Source: Mesorhizobium escarrei (GTDB taxonomy: Bacteria; Pseudomonadota; Alphaproteobacteria; Rhizobiales; Rhizobiaceae). From it: a stretch of 64,000 nt of DNA. The position numbers and the translations under genes were made by a program. Numbering within the stretch: position 1 is the stretch's first letter; each line of letters opens with the position of its first letter. Under the pieces are notes generated by a model that was given only the letters and a program-made list of their open reading frames with translations, did no database searches and was not told where the DNA came from. Shown one piece after another: positions 16,950 to 25,663 of the stretch. The stretch is taken from positions 1-64,000 of the forward strand of contig NZ_CAKXZT010000174.1 of assembly GCF_935825525.1 (NCBI RefSeq), in the 5' to 3' direction.

Positions 16950-17711
16950 TCAGGCCGCTTCGGAAACGTCCCTGTCCAGGATGGTCAGATTGCGGCCGCG
17001 ATCCTTGGCCTGGTAAAGGCGGCGGTCGGCGGCACGCATCAGATCCGATACGCCGGCATCCTCGCCGCAGGTGACCCCGCCGATGCTGACGGTGAGGGGT
17101 ATGACCCGCTCATCGACGGGACGGAAGCGGATCATCTCGACTTCACGGCGAATGCGTTCAGCGACGCGTTTGGCTTCCTGTTCGGTGGCGCCGACCAGAA
17201 ACGCACCGAATTCCTCGCCGCCGATGCGGCCGATCACGTCGCCGCTGCGCACGCCGCGCTCGATCGCGCTTGCAATCAGGAGCAGCGCATCGTCGCCGGT
17301 CAGATGGCCGTAGCTGTCGTTGATGAGCTTGAAGTGGTCGGCATCGATGATCAGCAAAGCACCGCGATCGGATTTACGCCGGGAGGCGTCGAGCGCCGCA
17401 AAGAAGCTCTCTCGGTTGAGCATGCCGGTCATGTCGTCGCGGCTTGCCTTCTCCGACAGGCGCCGATGCGCTGCGGCGAGCTGGGCATGAGCGCGGGCGA
17501 GGTCGCGATGGGCACTTTTCAACCTCTCGCCCTGCCAGAACGTGTAGGCGCTGGCGATCCAGGCGAGCGCCAGCGGGCAGACCGTGGATGTCAGCCAGAT
17601 CGTGCGGTTGATCGGAAAGCCCATTGCCGGAACGACGATCAGCGTCAACAAAAGCGAGACTGCGAGGGAGGCGAAAGCGACGGCGGCAGACTTCAGAAAT
17701 ATGCGGCTCAT
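16950..17711 (-). CDS. Membrane-anchored diguanylate cyclase (GGDEF)
   Basis: Makes cyclic di-GMP from two GTP. Two hydrophobic segments at about residues 6-28 and 37-56 anchor it, and a short coiled coil leads to the GGDEF domain. The active-site motif reads GGEEF (RIGGEEFGAF), a functional variant, and DADHFKLINDSYGH provides the metal and substrate residues. No EAL domain is present. ATG 17711 is favoured because GGGGG is upstream; the frame stays open 12 codons further. It is divergent from the HAD phosphatase gene. Confidence 0.88.
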   Translation of the reverse strand: MSRIFLKSAAVAFASLAVSLLLTLIVVPAMGFPINRTIWLTSTVCPLALAWIASAYTFWQGERLKSAHRDLARAHAQLAAAHRRLSEKASRDDMTGMLNRESFFAALDASRRKSDRGALLIIDADHFKLINDSYGHLTGDDALLLIASAIERGVRSGDVIGRIGGEEFGAFLVGATEQEAKRVAERIRREVEMIRFRPVDERVIPLTVSIGGVTCGEDAGVSDLMRAADRRLYQAKDRGRNLTILDRDVSEAA

Positions 17712-17874
17712 CGCTGGTTCCCCCCTGGACCGTCTGTTTGCCAGCAAGCCCTGAATGGCACCTTTCGGCGATGCCTAAAATTTGAATCATCGCGCCATTT
17801 TCGCCACTCGTGACGCGCATAAGTTGTGGATAAAGCCTCTGCCAAAAGCATTGTTTCGTGCCATAAAAGGTTGC

Positions 17875-18582
17875 ATGACCACACTCCCGGATCCCGCCCG
17901 CTTTACCCATGTCACCGACTGGGTGTTCGACCTCGACAACACGCTCTATCCGCACCATTCGAACCTGTTCTCGCAGATCGACGTAAAGATGACCGCCTAT
18001 GTCGGAGAGCTGCTGACGCTGCCACGCGACGATGCCCGCAAGCTGCAGAAGGAACTCTACCGGGAATATGGCACGACGTTGAACGGCCTGATGGCGCGCC
18101 ACGGCATCGATCCCGACGACTTTCTCGAGAAGGTCCATGATATCGACTATTCCTGGCTGGTCCCCGATCCCGTTCTCGGCACCGCCATACGCCAGCTTCC
18201 CGGCCGCAAGTTCATCTTCACCAATGGCGACCGCAGGCATGCCGAACGCACCGCGCGCCAACTCGGCATCCTCGATCACTTCGATGACATCTTCGATATC
18301 GTCGCCGCCGGGCTGAACCCCAAGCCAGCGCGCCGCACCTACGAAAAGTTCGCGGAACTCCACGCGGTCACCGGCCACAATGCGGTGATGTTCGAGGATC
18401 TGGCCCGCAACCTGTCCGTGCCGAAATCGCTGGGCATGACCACGGTGCTGGTCGTGCCGCGCAACTTCGAGCCGACCTTCTCGGAAATCTGGGAACGTGA
18501 CACGGCCAACGAGGACGATGTAGATTTCGTCACCGACGATCTTGCCGAATTCCTCACCGCGATCGTCGACGTCACCGCTTGA
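17875..18582 (+). CDS. HAD-family pyrimidine 5'-nucleotidase-like phosphatase
   Basis: A 235-residue HAD hydrolase with motif I FDLDNTLYPHHSNLF (catalytic DxD), motif II in FTNGD, motif III Lys in NPKPARRTY and motif IV MFEDLARN. The NTLYP variant of motif I is typical of the SDT1-like group that dephosphorylates pyrimidine nucleotides or related metabolites. ATG 17875 gives the family length; the open frame upstream has no coding character. No operon partner is evident. Confidence 0.85.
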   Translation: MTTLPDPARFTHVTDWVFDLDNTLYPHHSNLFSQIDVKMTAYVGELLTLPRDDARKLQKELYREYGTTLNGLMARHGIDPDDFLEKVHDIDYSWLVPDPVLGTAIRQLPGRKFIFTNGDRRHAERTARQLGILDHFDDIFDIVAAGLNPKPARRTYEKFAELHAVTGHNAVMFEDLARNLSVPKSLGMTTVLVVPRNFEPTFSEIWERDTANEDDVDFVTDDLAEFLTAIVDVTA

Positions 18583-18624
18583 GCCGTTGCTTTGTAAAGC
18601 CGGACCGATACCGCAGTCCGCGGC

Positions 18625-19464
18625 CTAAAGCTGATAGAAGCGGCTGATGATCCCCCAGGCTTCGTCGGCGGTGTCGACGAAATCGATGATGTCCTGGTCG
18701 CCGGGGGTGATCGTGCCTTGCTCGGCGAGGAAATCGAGATCGATCGCCCGTTTCCAGAAAGCCTTGCCGAACAGGATCACCGGCACGCGCTCCATGCGGC
18801 CGGTCTGGATCAGGGTTAGCGTCTCGAAGAATTCGTCCATCGTGCCGAAGCCGCCCGGAAACACCGCGACAGCCTTGGCGCGCATGACGAAATGCATCTT
18901 GCGGACCGCGAAATAGTGGAAGTTGAAACAGAGTTCCGGCGTCACATAGGCATTCGGCGCCTGCTCGTGCGGCAACACGATGTTGAGGCCGATCGACGGG
19001 GCGCCGACATCGTCGGCGCCCCGGTTGCCGGCTTCCATCACGCCAGGCCCGCCGCCTGTCACCACGACGAATTCGCGATAATAAGAGGTGGCCGACTGCT
19101 GCGAGCAGAGGCGGGCGAATTTTCGCGCTTCCTCGTAGTATTTACTGTTTTTCTCGAGGCTCTTCTTCTGCGTCTCGTTCTTGGCCGCCCAGGCTTCACC
19201 GCCCGGCTCGGGGATGCGCGCCCCGCCGAACAGGATGACGGTCGAGCGGATGCCGCGCTCGGCCAGGATCATCTCCGGCTTCAACAGTTCGAGCTGCAGC
19301 CTGACCGCGCGCAGTTCGCGCCGTGTCATGAAGTCGGGATCGTTCCAGGCCAACCGGTAGGTCTCGGCACGCGTCTGTGGCGTGTCCGGCACGCTTTTCG
19401 ACCGCTCCAGATCCTCGTCCGAATGCGGCAGCGGCGTCCACCCCGCCTTTTCCATAGGAGTCAT
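18625..19464 (-). CDS. LOG-family protein (TIGR00730-type Rossmann fold)
   Basis: Carries the signatures of the LOG family: a GGGPGVMEAGNRGA stretch and PGGFGTMDEFFE. Shorter family members release free cytokinin bases from cytokinin ribotides, while longer bacterial relatives are often wrongly named lysine decarboxylase. This 279-residue version has an N-terminal extension of about 70 residues like the longer bacterial branch, so phosphoribohydrolase activity on nucleotides is likely but the physiological substrate is not. It is divergent from dapD. Confidence 0.85.
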   Translation of the reverse strand: MTPMEKAGWTPLPHSDEDLERSKSVPDTPQTRAETYRLAWNDPDFMTRRELRAVRLQLELLKPEMILAERGIRSTVILFGGARIPEPGGEAWAAKNETQKKSLEKNSKYYEEARKFARLCSQQSATSYYREFVVVTGGGPGVMEAGNRGADDVGAPSIGLNIVLPHEQAPNAYVTPELCFNFHYFAVRKMHFVMRAKAVAVFPGGFGTMDEFFETLTLIQTGRMERVPVILFGKAFWKRAIDLDFLAEQGTITPGDQDIIDFVDTADEAWGIISRFYQL

Positions 19465-19622
19465 ATTGCCTACCCGTCCAATTATTCACTTGCCAGTTAT
19501 TAACTTGCGCCGTCCCGTGACGCAGCCGCGATTGACCCTCACCAAGCCTTCACATAGGGTCCGGCGACTTTCAAAACAGGTTAAGGTGCGGCCTCTTAAC
19601 AGCTTGGTAATGGAGCGAATTC

Positions 19623-20477
19623 ATGTCGAAGCCCGATCTGGCGAGCCTCGAAAAGACCATCGAAACCGCCTTCGAGGAACGCGAGACGATTTCGACGGCA
19701 ACCCGAGGCGCGACCCGCGACGCCATCCAGTCGGCGCTCGACCTGCTCGACCGGGGTGTCGCCCGCGTTGCCGAGCGCCAGGCCGACGGCACATGGCATG
19801 TCAACCAGTGGCTGAAGAAAGCGGTGCTGCTGTCGTTCCGGCTCAACCCGATGGAGATCATCAAGGGTGGTCCGGGCCAGGCCGTGTGGTGGGACAAGGT
19901 GCCGTCGAAATTCGACGGCTGGAGCGCCATCGATTTCGAGAAAGCAGGTTTCCGCGCCGTGCCGTCATCGATCGTGCGGCGCTCCGCCTACGTCGCGCCA
20001 GGTGCCGTGCTGATGCCGTCCTTCGTCAATGTCGGAGCCTATGTCGACAGCGGCACCATGGTCGACACATGGGCCTCGGTCGGCTCCTGTGCCCAGATCG
20101 GCAAGAATGTGCATCTGTCGGGCGGCGTCGGCATCGGCGGCGTGCTGGAGCCGATGCAGGCCGGCCCCACCATCATCGAGGACAATTGCTTCATCGGCGC
20201 ACGCTCCGAAGTGGTCGAAGGCTGCATCGTGCGCGAGGGCTCGGTTCTCGGCATGGGCGTCTTCATCGGCCAGTCGACCAAGATTGTCGACCGTGCCACC
20301 GGCGAGGTTTTCTACGGCGAAGTGCCGGCCAATTCAGTGGTGGTGGCGGGCACGATGCCGGGCAAGAACGTGCCAGGCGAAAACTGGGGTCCCAGCCTCT
20401 ACTGCGCCGTCATCGTCAAGCGAGTCGATGCCAGGACCCGTTCCAAAACCTCGATCAATGAACTGCTTCGCGATTGA
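19623..20477 (+). CDS. dapD: Tetrahydrodipicolinate N-succinyltransferase
   Basis: Transfers succinyl from succinyl-CoA to tetrahydrodipicolinate in the succinylase branch of lysine and meso-diaminopimelate synthesis. The 284-residue protein has the helical N-terminal domain, then left-handed beta-helix hexapeptide repeats (from about residue 115) with the conserved IEDNCFIGARSEVVEG, and the C-terminal VVAGTMPGKN. ATG 19623 follows TAATGGAGCG. dapE, a later step of the same pathway, lies 2.7 kb downstream on the same strand. Confidence 0.96.
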   Translation: MSKPDLASLEKTIETAFEERETISTATRGATRDAIQSALDLLDRGVARVAERQADGTWHVNQWLKKAVLLSFRLNPMEIIKGGPGQAVWWDKVPSKFDGWSAIDFEKAGFRAVPSSIVRRSAYVAPGAVLMPSFVNVGAYVDSGTMVDTWASVGSCAQIGKNVHLSGGVGIGGVLEPMQAGPTIIEDNCFIGARSEVVEGCIVREGSVLGMGVFIGQSTKIVDRATGEVFYGEVPANSVVVAGTMPGKNVPGENWGPSLYCAVIVKRVDARTRSKTSINELLRD

Positions 20478-20504
20478 TCTTTTCAAAAAAACGGACGTAC
20501 CCGC

Positions 20505-20876
20505 TTGCTCGACAGACCTCGATTTCTATGGCTTTTCTTCAGCCTTTCCGGGCGAGTGAACCCCAGTGCCTATGTTTTGGCGGGTCTTTTGCCGCTCCTC
20601 GTTCAGCTTTTTCTGCTCTACCAATTCTCGCGAACGCCGCTGGGCACTGCTGCAAGTCAGTACTGGGCCCTCGCCTGGTGGATCGCAGTGGTTGTCTCGA
20701 CATGGTCGACCTTTGCGCTAACCGCGAAGCGGTTCCATGATTTCGGCAAGCCCACCTACTACGCATTGATCTCTCTCATCGTCGGCGCCATTCTGCTTGT
20801 CATTTTGGCCTTTTTCAAAAGTGATCCCGGACCCAACCGCTACGGCAAACGCACCAATGCGCCGGCCGAATCCTAA
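20505..20876 (+). CDS. DUF805-family small membrane protein
   Basis: A 123-residue inner-membrane protein with three predicted helices (about 23-42, 53-72, 85-104). It has the DUF805 hallmarks: a start like FLWLFFSLSGRVNP, the central LTAKRFHDFGKP and the closing DPGPNRYG. The function of the family is unknown. The start is TTG at 20505, 27 bases after dapD and probably co-transcribed with it. Confidence 0.82.
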   Translation: MLDRPRFLWLFFSLSGRVNPSAYVLAGLLPLLVQLFLLYQFSRTPLGTAASQYWALAWWIAVVVSTWSTFALTAKRFHDFGKPTYYALISLIVGAILLVILAFFKSDPGPNRYGKRTNAPAES

Positions 20877-20897
20877 GCGCCGGGCGGGTATCTAGCC

Positions 20898-21620
20898 ATG
20901 CGCTACCGCACGCTTGATGCGAAACTGATCATCGAAACCGCCGAGCGACTGGAAAAACGCGTCGCCGAGCGGTTTCCCGATGCAGGCTTGCGTGGCGTCG
21001 CCATCGAACTTGTGTCGCTGTCGCGTGATCTGGCCAAGGCGGCGAAGGCGCTGGAAGCGCCGATCTGGTGGCTGCGCGGCGTCGTCATCAGCGCCATTGC
21101 CGCCGGCGCGCTGACGTTCCTGTTCGTCGGCACCATCCTGCCGCTCGGCCGTATCTCCGGCACCCACGATGCCATCCAGTCGGTGCAAGGCATCGAATCC
21201 TTGATCAACATGATCATCCTCGCGATGCTCGGCTTCCTCGCCCTGATCCGGACCGAGGAGCGCATCAAGCGCAAGCAGGTGTTTCGCAAGCTTCATGGCT
21301 TGCGATCGCTGATCCATGTCATCGACATGCATCAGCTGACCAAGGATCCGGCAGCCCTTTCAGCCGATTTCAAGCCGACATCGCATTCACCGGCACGCAT
21401 AACTGACCGTGCCGATCTCGCCCGCTATCTCGACTATTGCTCCGAAATGCTGTCGATCACCGGCAAGATCGCCGCGCTGTTCGCGCAATCGGTCAACGAC
21501 GATGTGGTCGTCGATGGCGTCAACGACATCGAGTCCCTGGGCTCCAATCTGTCGCGGAAGATCTGGCAAAAGATCACGCTGATCGACGGTCCCTTGCGGT
21601 CGGCTCGTCCAACTACCTAA
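20898..21620 (+). CDS. Hypothetical two-helix membrane protein
   Basis: A 240-residue protein I cannot assign to a named family. It has an amphipathic N-terminal helix (about 1-50), two transmembrane helices (about 60-82 and 100-117) and a mainly helical cytoplasmic C-terminal part with VIDMHQLTKDP, probably interacting with another protein. It follows the DUF805 gene by 21 bases, between dapD and dapE, where rhizobial genomes commonly keep uncharacterised membrane proteins. Confidence 0.8.
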   Translation: MRYRTLDAKLIIETAERLEKRVAERFPDAGLRGVAIELVSLSRDLAKAAKALEAPIWWLRGVVISAIAAGALTFLFVGTILPLGRISGTHDAIQSVQGIESLINMIILAMLGFLALIRTEERIKRKQVFRKLHGLRSLIHVIDMHQLTKDPAALSADFKPTSHSPARITDRADLARYLDYCSEMLSITGKIAALFAQSVNDDVVVDGVNDIESLGSNLSRKIWQKITLIDGPLRSARPTT

Positions 21621-21867
21621 GCTAATCTTAATCACCTTGGTCCAACATGCCCCGTGAAGACTGTGTCGACCGGCACGGAGCACTCGACTGGCACACGACG
21701 AACCCCTGGCCAACCCGAAACCGCGCGGAAAGCGAAGCGCCGGCGCGCGGCTGTTCGCCTGGTTTTCTTCACCGATCAGAGCGGAACCGGAAGCGGTCCG
21801 CGCGCGGCTTCTCGACACCACTTTCGACCGCAAATTCGCTGTCCTGTTCGGCACCATCAGCGTCCTG

Positions 21868-22932
21868 GTGCTGGCAGTCGGCGCCGCGGTCGTCACCGGC
21901 GATCGATGGCCCTACGCCTGGATGGCGGCCGACCTCGTCCTGTTTGCCGTCCGCTTCCTGCTGATACGGGAATGTGAGCGGGCCCGCAAGCACGGGGGAA
22001 CGGGGCCGCTGGCAGGCCTCATGGCCGCCGGTGGGTCATGGTCGGTGATTTTCGGCCTCGGCTGCTATGGCTGCGTCGTCAGCGGGGATATGGCGCTCGC
22101 CGTGCTGGCTGCCTTGAACGTCGCAGGCGTCGTCGGCGTGGCGTCGTCGCGCAACGCAGCGACGCCGCGCTACGCCATATTCGTCATGCTGGCCGTAAGC
22201 CTGCCTTTCCTGGTTGGCGCGCTGTTTTCTCCGGCGCCCGGAATGTCGATCGTCGGATTTCAAGTGCCTTTCTATGTCGCCGGCGTCATCATCGTGCTGC
22301 TTCAAAATCATGCGATCAACGCCCGCATGATCCGCGCCGAACTGGACAATCGCGATCTGGCGATCAAGGACGTGCTGACCGGCCTGCCAAACCGCATTTT
22401 CCTTCAGGAGAAACTGCGCGGCATGTGCAGCGAGCTTGCGGCGCCGGCAGCAAACGGCGGCAGGCCGTTTGCCGTTCTCAGCATGGACCTCGACGGCTTC
22501 AAACACGTCAATGACCGCTTCGGCCACGCGGTCGGCGACATGCTGCTGCGCAAGGTGGCCGAACGATTGAAACGCACTTTCCGACCGGGGGACGTGGTCT
22601 TTCGCATCGGCGGTGACGAATTCGTCATCCTGCTGCCCGACACATCCGAGATCGAAGCCACCTACCTGGCAAAGCGCGCCATTGAGAAGATTTCGGTACC
22701 TTTCGAACTTGGCGTGGGCACCGCAATACCCATCGGGTTGAGCATTGGAAGTGCCTTCGCGCCTGCCGACGGCGGCGAGCCGGAACTTCTTCTCACCTGG
22801 TCCGATCACGCGCTCTATGAAGCCAAGCGCACCGGCAAGGCCGTTACTGGGCGCATGTCCGGGCCGCGAACTGACGACCACAGCGATTATTGGGGCCTTT
22901 TGCCGCATCCGGCCATCCAATATCCCGCCTAA
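21868..22932 (+). CDS. Membrane diguanylate cyclase (GGDEF), N-terminus uncertain
   Basis: A cyclic di-GMP synthase with several N-terminal membrane helices and a C-terminal GGDEF domain: LTGLPNR, DLDGFKHVNDRFGH and the intact active site RIGGDEFVIL. The start is doubtful. The GTG at 21868 falls in the middle of a hydrophobic helix and has no Shine-Dalgarno. The same frame is open back to 21658 with plausible coding sequence (LLDTTFDRKFAVLFG) but contains no ATG, GTG or TTG. A good ATG at 21647 is in a different frame, so a single-base shift near 21660-21750 may separate start and body. Confidence 0.8.
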   Translation: MLAVGAAVVTGDRWPYAWMAADLVLFAVRFLLIRECERARKHGGTGPLAGLMAAGGSWSVIFGLGCYGCVVSGDMALAVLAALNVAGVVGVASSRNAATPRYAIFVMLAVSLPFLVGALFSPAPGMSIVGFQVPFYVAGVIIVLLQNHAINARMIRAELDNRDLAIKDVLTGLPNRIFLQEKLRGMCSELAAPAANGGRPFAVLSMDLDGFKHVNDRFGHAVGDMLLRKVAERLKRTFRPGDVVFRIGGDEFVILLPDTSEIEATYLAKRAIEKISVPFELGVGTAIPIGLSIGSAFAPADGGEPELLLTWSDHALYEAKRTGKAVTGRMSGPRTDDHSDYWGLLPHPAIQYPA

Positions 22933-23056
22933 GCCCGTCGCGTCTGAAGCGACTCCTGCGACGCACTTGAGCCTTGTTGGTTTTATGCGCATTTGCCCAA
23001 AACCGCTGCGCCCGCACGGCTCAAGCCCGAGGGCATGCCTTGGGCGACATGCTCCA
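22929..23056. repeat. Palindromic intergenic repeat, family A, copy 4 (degenerate)
   Basis: A diverged copy that keeps CGTCGCGTC ... GACGCACTTGAG and TGCGCATTTGCCCAAAACCG ... GGGCATGCC-TTGGGCGACATG. It starts at the stop codon of the GGDEF gene and fills most of the gap before dapE. Confidence 0.7.
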
Positions 23057-23157
23057 GGCCTGCGACAATCCGACATGAAAACCATAATGTCGGCGGGATG
23101 GCTGGCCCTTATGTCTGGCCGTGACAGGCCTTGCGCTTTCGACTAACGCTTTTGCCC

Positions 23158-24357
23158 ATGACGTTGCCGACCGATCCCGCTGGAAATCTCGCCGCCCTCA
23201 TCCGCTGCCCCTCGGTGACGCCCAGTGAGGGCGGGGCCCTGAGCACGCTGGAAAAAATGCTGAAACCACTCGGCTTTTCCGTCGAGCGCCCGGTGTTTTC
23301 GGAGGACGGCACGCCCGATATCGAAAATCTCTATGCGCGGCGCTCCGGCAACGGTCCGCACCTGATGTTCGCCGGACATACCGACGTGGTGCCGATCGGC
23401 GACGAGACCTCATGGACGCATCCGCCTTTCGCTGCCGAGATCGCCAAGGGCGTGATGTTCGGTCGCGGCGCCGTCGACATGAAGGGGGGCATCGCCTGTT
23501 TCATCGCCGCCGTGGCGCGCCATATCGAATCGAAAGGCGGCCTGAAAGGCTCGGTCTCGCTGCTGATCACCGGCGACGAGGAAGGGCCGGCCATCAACGG
23601 CACGACAAAGCTGCTCGAATGGGCGGTCGCCAAGGGCGAGAAATGGGATGCGTCCATCATCGGCGAGCCTACCAATCCCGATGCGCTGGGCGACATGATC
23701 AAGATCGGCCGGCGCGGCTCTTTGTCCGGCAGCATCATCGTCAACGGCCGCCAAGGCCACGCCGCCTACCCGCAGCTTGCCGACAATCCGGTGCGCGGGC
23801 TGATGACGCTGGTCGAAGCCTTGCTGCAGCCAGTCTTCGACAAGGGCACCAAGGACTTCCAGCCGACCAATCTGGAGGTGACCTCGATCGACGTCGGCAA
23901 TCCGGCCACCAATGTTATTCCGGCAAAGGCGGCCGCCACCTTCAACATCCGCTTCAACGACACATGGACCGCCGAGACCATCCAGGCGGAAATCCACAAC
24001 CGTCTCGACAGGGCCGCGAAGCGAAAGAAATACCGGGCCGGCAGGACGACGCCGGTCGATTACGAACTGGTATGGCGCGACCGGCCGAGCCACGTCTTCC
24101 TCACCCGCGACGACCGGCTGATCGATGCGCTCATCGGTTCGGTCAAGGCGGTGATCGGCAGGAAGCCGGAGCTTTCCACCTCCGGCGGCACCTCCGACGC
24201 ACGCTTCATCAAGGATTATTGTCCGGTGGTCGAGTTCGGGCTGGTCGGTAAAACCATGCACATGATCGATGAACGCGTCGCGCTTGCCGACCTCGAGACG
24301 CTGACGCAGATCTATCAGCGCTTCATCGAAGACTGGTTCGAGCAAGGCGCATCGTAA
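23158..24357 (+). CDS. dapE: Succinyl-diaminopimelate desuccinylase
   Basis: A zinc M20-family hydrolase that removes succinate from N-succinyl-LL-diaminopimelate in lysine and cell-wall precursor synthesis. Metal and catalytic motifs are clear: GHTDVVP (His ligand), GAVDMKGG (bridging Asp), TGDEEGPA (catalytic Glu pair) and a C-terminal His in GKTMHMIDE. The length of 399 residues from ATG 23158 is right for DapE; the earlier in-frame start lies in a repeat. The next gene begins 2 bases after the stop. Confidence 0.95.
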   Translation: MTLPTDPAGNLAALIRCPSVTPSEGGALSTLEKMLKPLGFSVERPVFSEDGTPDIENLYARRSGNGPHLMFAGHTDVVPIGDETSWTHPPFAAEIAKGVMFGRGAVDMKGGIACFIAAVARHIESKGGLKGSVSLLITGDEEGPAINGTTKLLEWAVAKGEKWDASIIGEPTNPDALGDMIKIGRRGSLSGSIIVNGRQGHAAYPQLADNPVRGLMTLVEALLQPVFDKGTKDFQPTNLEVTSIDVGNPATNVIPAKAAATFNIRFNDTWTAETIQAEIHNRLDRAAKRKKYRAGRTTPVDYELVWRDRPSHVFLTRDDRLIDALIGSVKAVIGRKPELSTSGGTSDARFIKDYCPVVEFGLVGKTMHMIDERVALADLETLTQIYQRFIEDWFEQGAS

Positions 24358-24359
24358 TC

Positions 24360-24965
24360 ATGCTTTCGTCGGACGAAACCTATGCTTCGCTCAACGGCGC
24401 CTGGCGACTGATGCTCGGCAAGGCCGATGGGCTGCGCCAGCTCGACCTTTCGGCCGACGGTTTCTGGAATTCCTTCTTCGCCATCGTCGTCGCGGCACCG
24501 GCACTGATCGTCGGTTGGGTCGGCGTCGCCAACGAGATCGGCGATCCGAATGCATTCGCCGGACGCTTCAGCATGCTGATCCGCCTGGCGACGGTCGACA
24601 TCGGTGTCTGGGTGTTGCCGCTTGTCGGCCTTGCCCTCGTCGCGCCGCGTGCCGGCATTGGCGGGCGTTTCGTCCACTATGTCGTCGCCAGCAACTGGGC
24701 GTCGGCGATCATCGCCTGGATAATGCTGCCAGCGGCGTTGATCAGGCTTTTCCTGCCGTCCACCAACGAGTTCGCCGCACTGGCGTCGCTGCTTTTGTTT
24801 GCGCTGTCGATGACCCTGACCTGGCGGATGACAAACCTCGCCATCGGCAGGGGCGCGGCTGTCGGCAGCGCTGTCTTCGCCGGAATGTTCGTGGCGTCGC
24901 TGGTCGTTCTGTTCGTGCTGCAGGCGCTGCTCGGCATCGGTGCGCCGAGCGCGACCGGGACTTGA
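24360..24965 (+). CDS. Hypothetical integral membrane protein downstream of dapE
   Basis: A 201-residue protein with five or so hydrophobic helices, an N-terminal amphipathic part with WRLMLGKADGLRQLDLS, and PSTNEFAALASLLLF further on. I do not recognise a named family. It starts 2 bases after dapE, so it is almost certainly in the same transcript. A membrane protein in this position is common in rhizobia, but its role is unknown. Confidence 0.8.
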   Translation: MLSSDETYASLNGAWRLMLGKADGLRQLDLSADGFWNSFFAIVVAAPALIVGWVGVANEIGDPNAFAGRFSMLIRLATVDIGVWVLPLVGLALVAPRAGIGGRFVHYVVASNWASAIIAWIMLPAALIRLFLPSTNEFAALASLLLFALSMTLTWRMTNLAIGRGAAVGSAVFAGMFVASLVVLFVLQALLGIGAPSATGT

Positions 24966-25012
24966 AGCATCTAACTGAATTTATCCGAATTCCTGGTGTG
25001 GTTTCGCGATGG

Positions 25013-25029
25013 GTATGATAATATCATAC
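25013..25029. promoter_or_regulatory. Palindromic operator of the parD antitoxin gene
   Basis: GTATGATA-A-TATCATAC is a perfect 8+8 palindrome 21 bases ahead of the antitoxin start. It overlaps an AT-rich -10-like GATAATAT. RHH antitoxins usually bind such sites and repress their own operon. Confidence 0.65.
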
Positions 25030-25050
25030 TGATCCCTGATAGGAGGAATA

Positions 25051-25332
25051 ATGTCCGCCACTGAAAAACGCACTTTCAGCCTACCGGCCGAGCAAGCCGC
25101 TTTCATCGATCGGCTCGTTCAGTCCGGGACCTACGCAACCAGCAGCGAAGTCATCCGCGCTGGTCTTCGCGCCTTGCAAGAGCGCGATGCCGCCGTGGAG
25201 CGTTGGCTGCGCGAGGAAGTCGCGCCGACTTATGACGCCTGGAAGTCAGACCCTGGTAGGGGTATTTCGCCAGAGGAGATGGCCGAACGGGCGCGCAAGC
25301 GCCACAAGGCCCGCTTGCAGGGAAATGCGTGA
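25051..25332 (+). CDS. parD: ParD-type ribbon-helix-helix antitoxin
   Basis: A 93-residue type II antitoxin: the N-terminal RHH domain KRTFSLPAEQAAFIDRLVQSG with SSEVIRAGLRAL, then an acidic/charged C-terminal tail that would wrap the toxin. AGGAGG lies 4 bases before the ATG. A palindrome upstream fits autoregulation. Its stop overlaps the toxin's GTG by 4 bases, the usual coupling. As the downstream toxin is frameshifted, this antitoxin may now be an orphan. Confidence 0.88.
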   Translation: MSATEKRTFSLPAEQAAFIDRLVQSGTYATSSEVIRAGLRALQERDAAVERWLREEVAPTYDAWKSDPGRGISPEEMAERARKRHKARLQGNA

Positions 25333-25632
25333 AGCGTCGAGCTGTCATTTATGCGCTGGAGGCAGGCGGCGATCTCGATCGGATTTACGACATCATTGCG
25401 GAAGCCAGCAGTGCCACCACGGCCGACCGTTATGACCAGCGTATCCGGGCATTCTGCGAACGCCTCGAATACGGCTCCGAACGAGGCACACGCCGCCACG
25501 ATGTGCGGCAGGAGCTTCGCATCATCGGATTTCGAACGCCGCGTCACCATCGCCTTCATTGTAGAGTCCGAGCGCGTGGTAATTTTGCGCGTGTTCTACG
25601 GCGGGGCCGATTGGCAGGACGACCTGGCCTAG
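25329..25632 (+). pseudogene. parE: ParE-type toxin, frameshifted
   Basis: The first 70 codons, from GTG 25329, read as a RelE/ParE toxin N-terminus (AGGDLDRIYDIIAEASS ... HDVRQELRIIGF). Homology then continues in the next frame as ERRVTIAFIVESERVVILRVFYGG, the standard ParE C-terminus, ending at 25632. Removing one T from the TTT at 25530-25532 restores one continuous frame of about 100 residues, the normal length. As written, translation runs into an unrelated tail to 25658. Either the toxin is inactivated or this is a one-base sequence error. Confidence 0.8.
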
Positions 25633-25663
25633 TGACGCTGGCTGATCGGCACATCTAGCCGCG

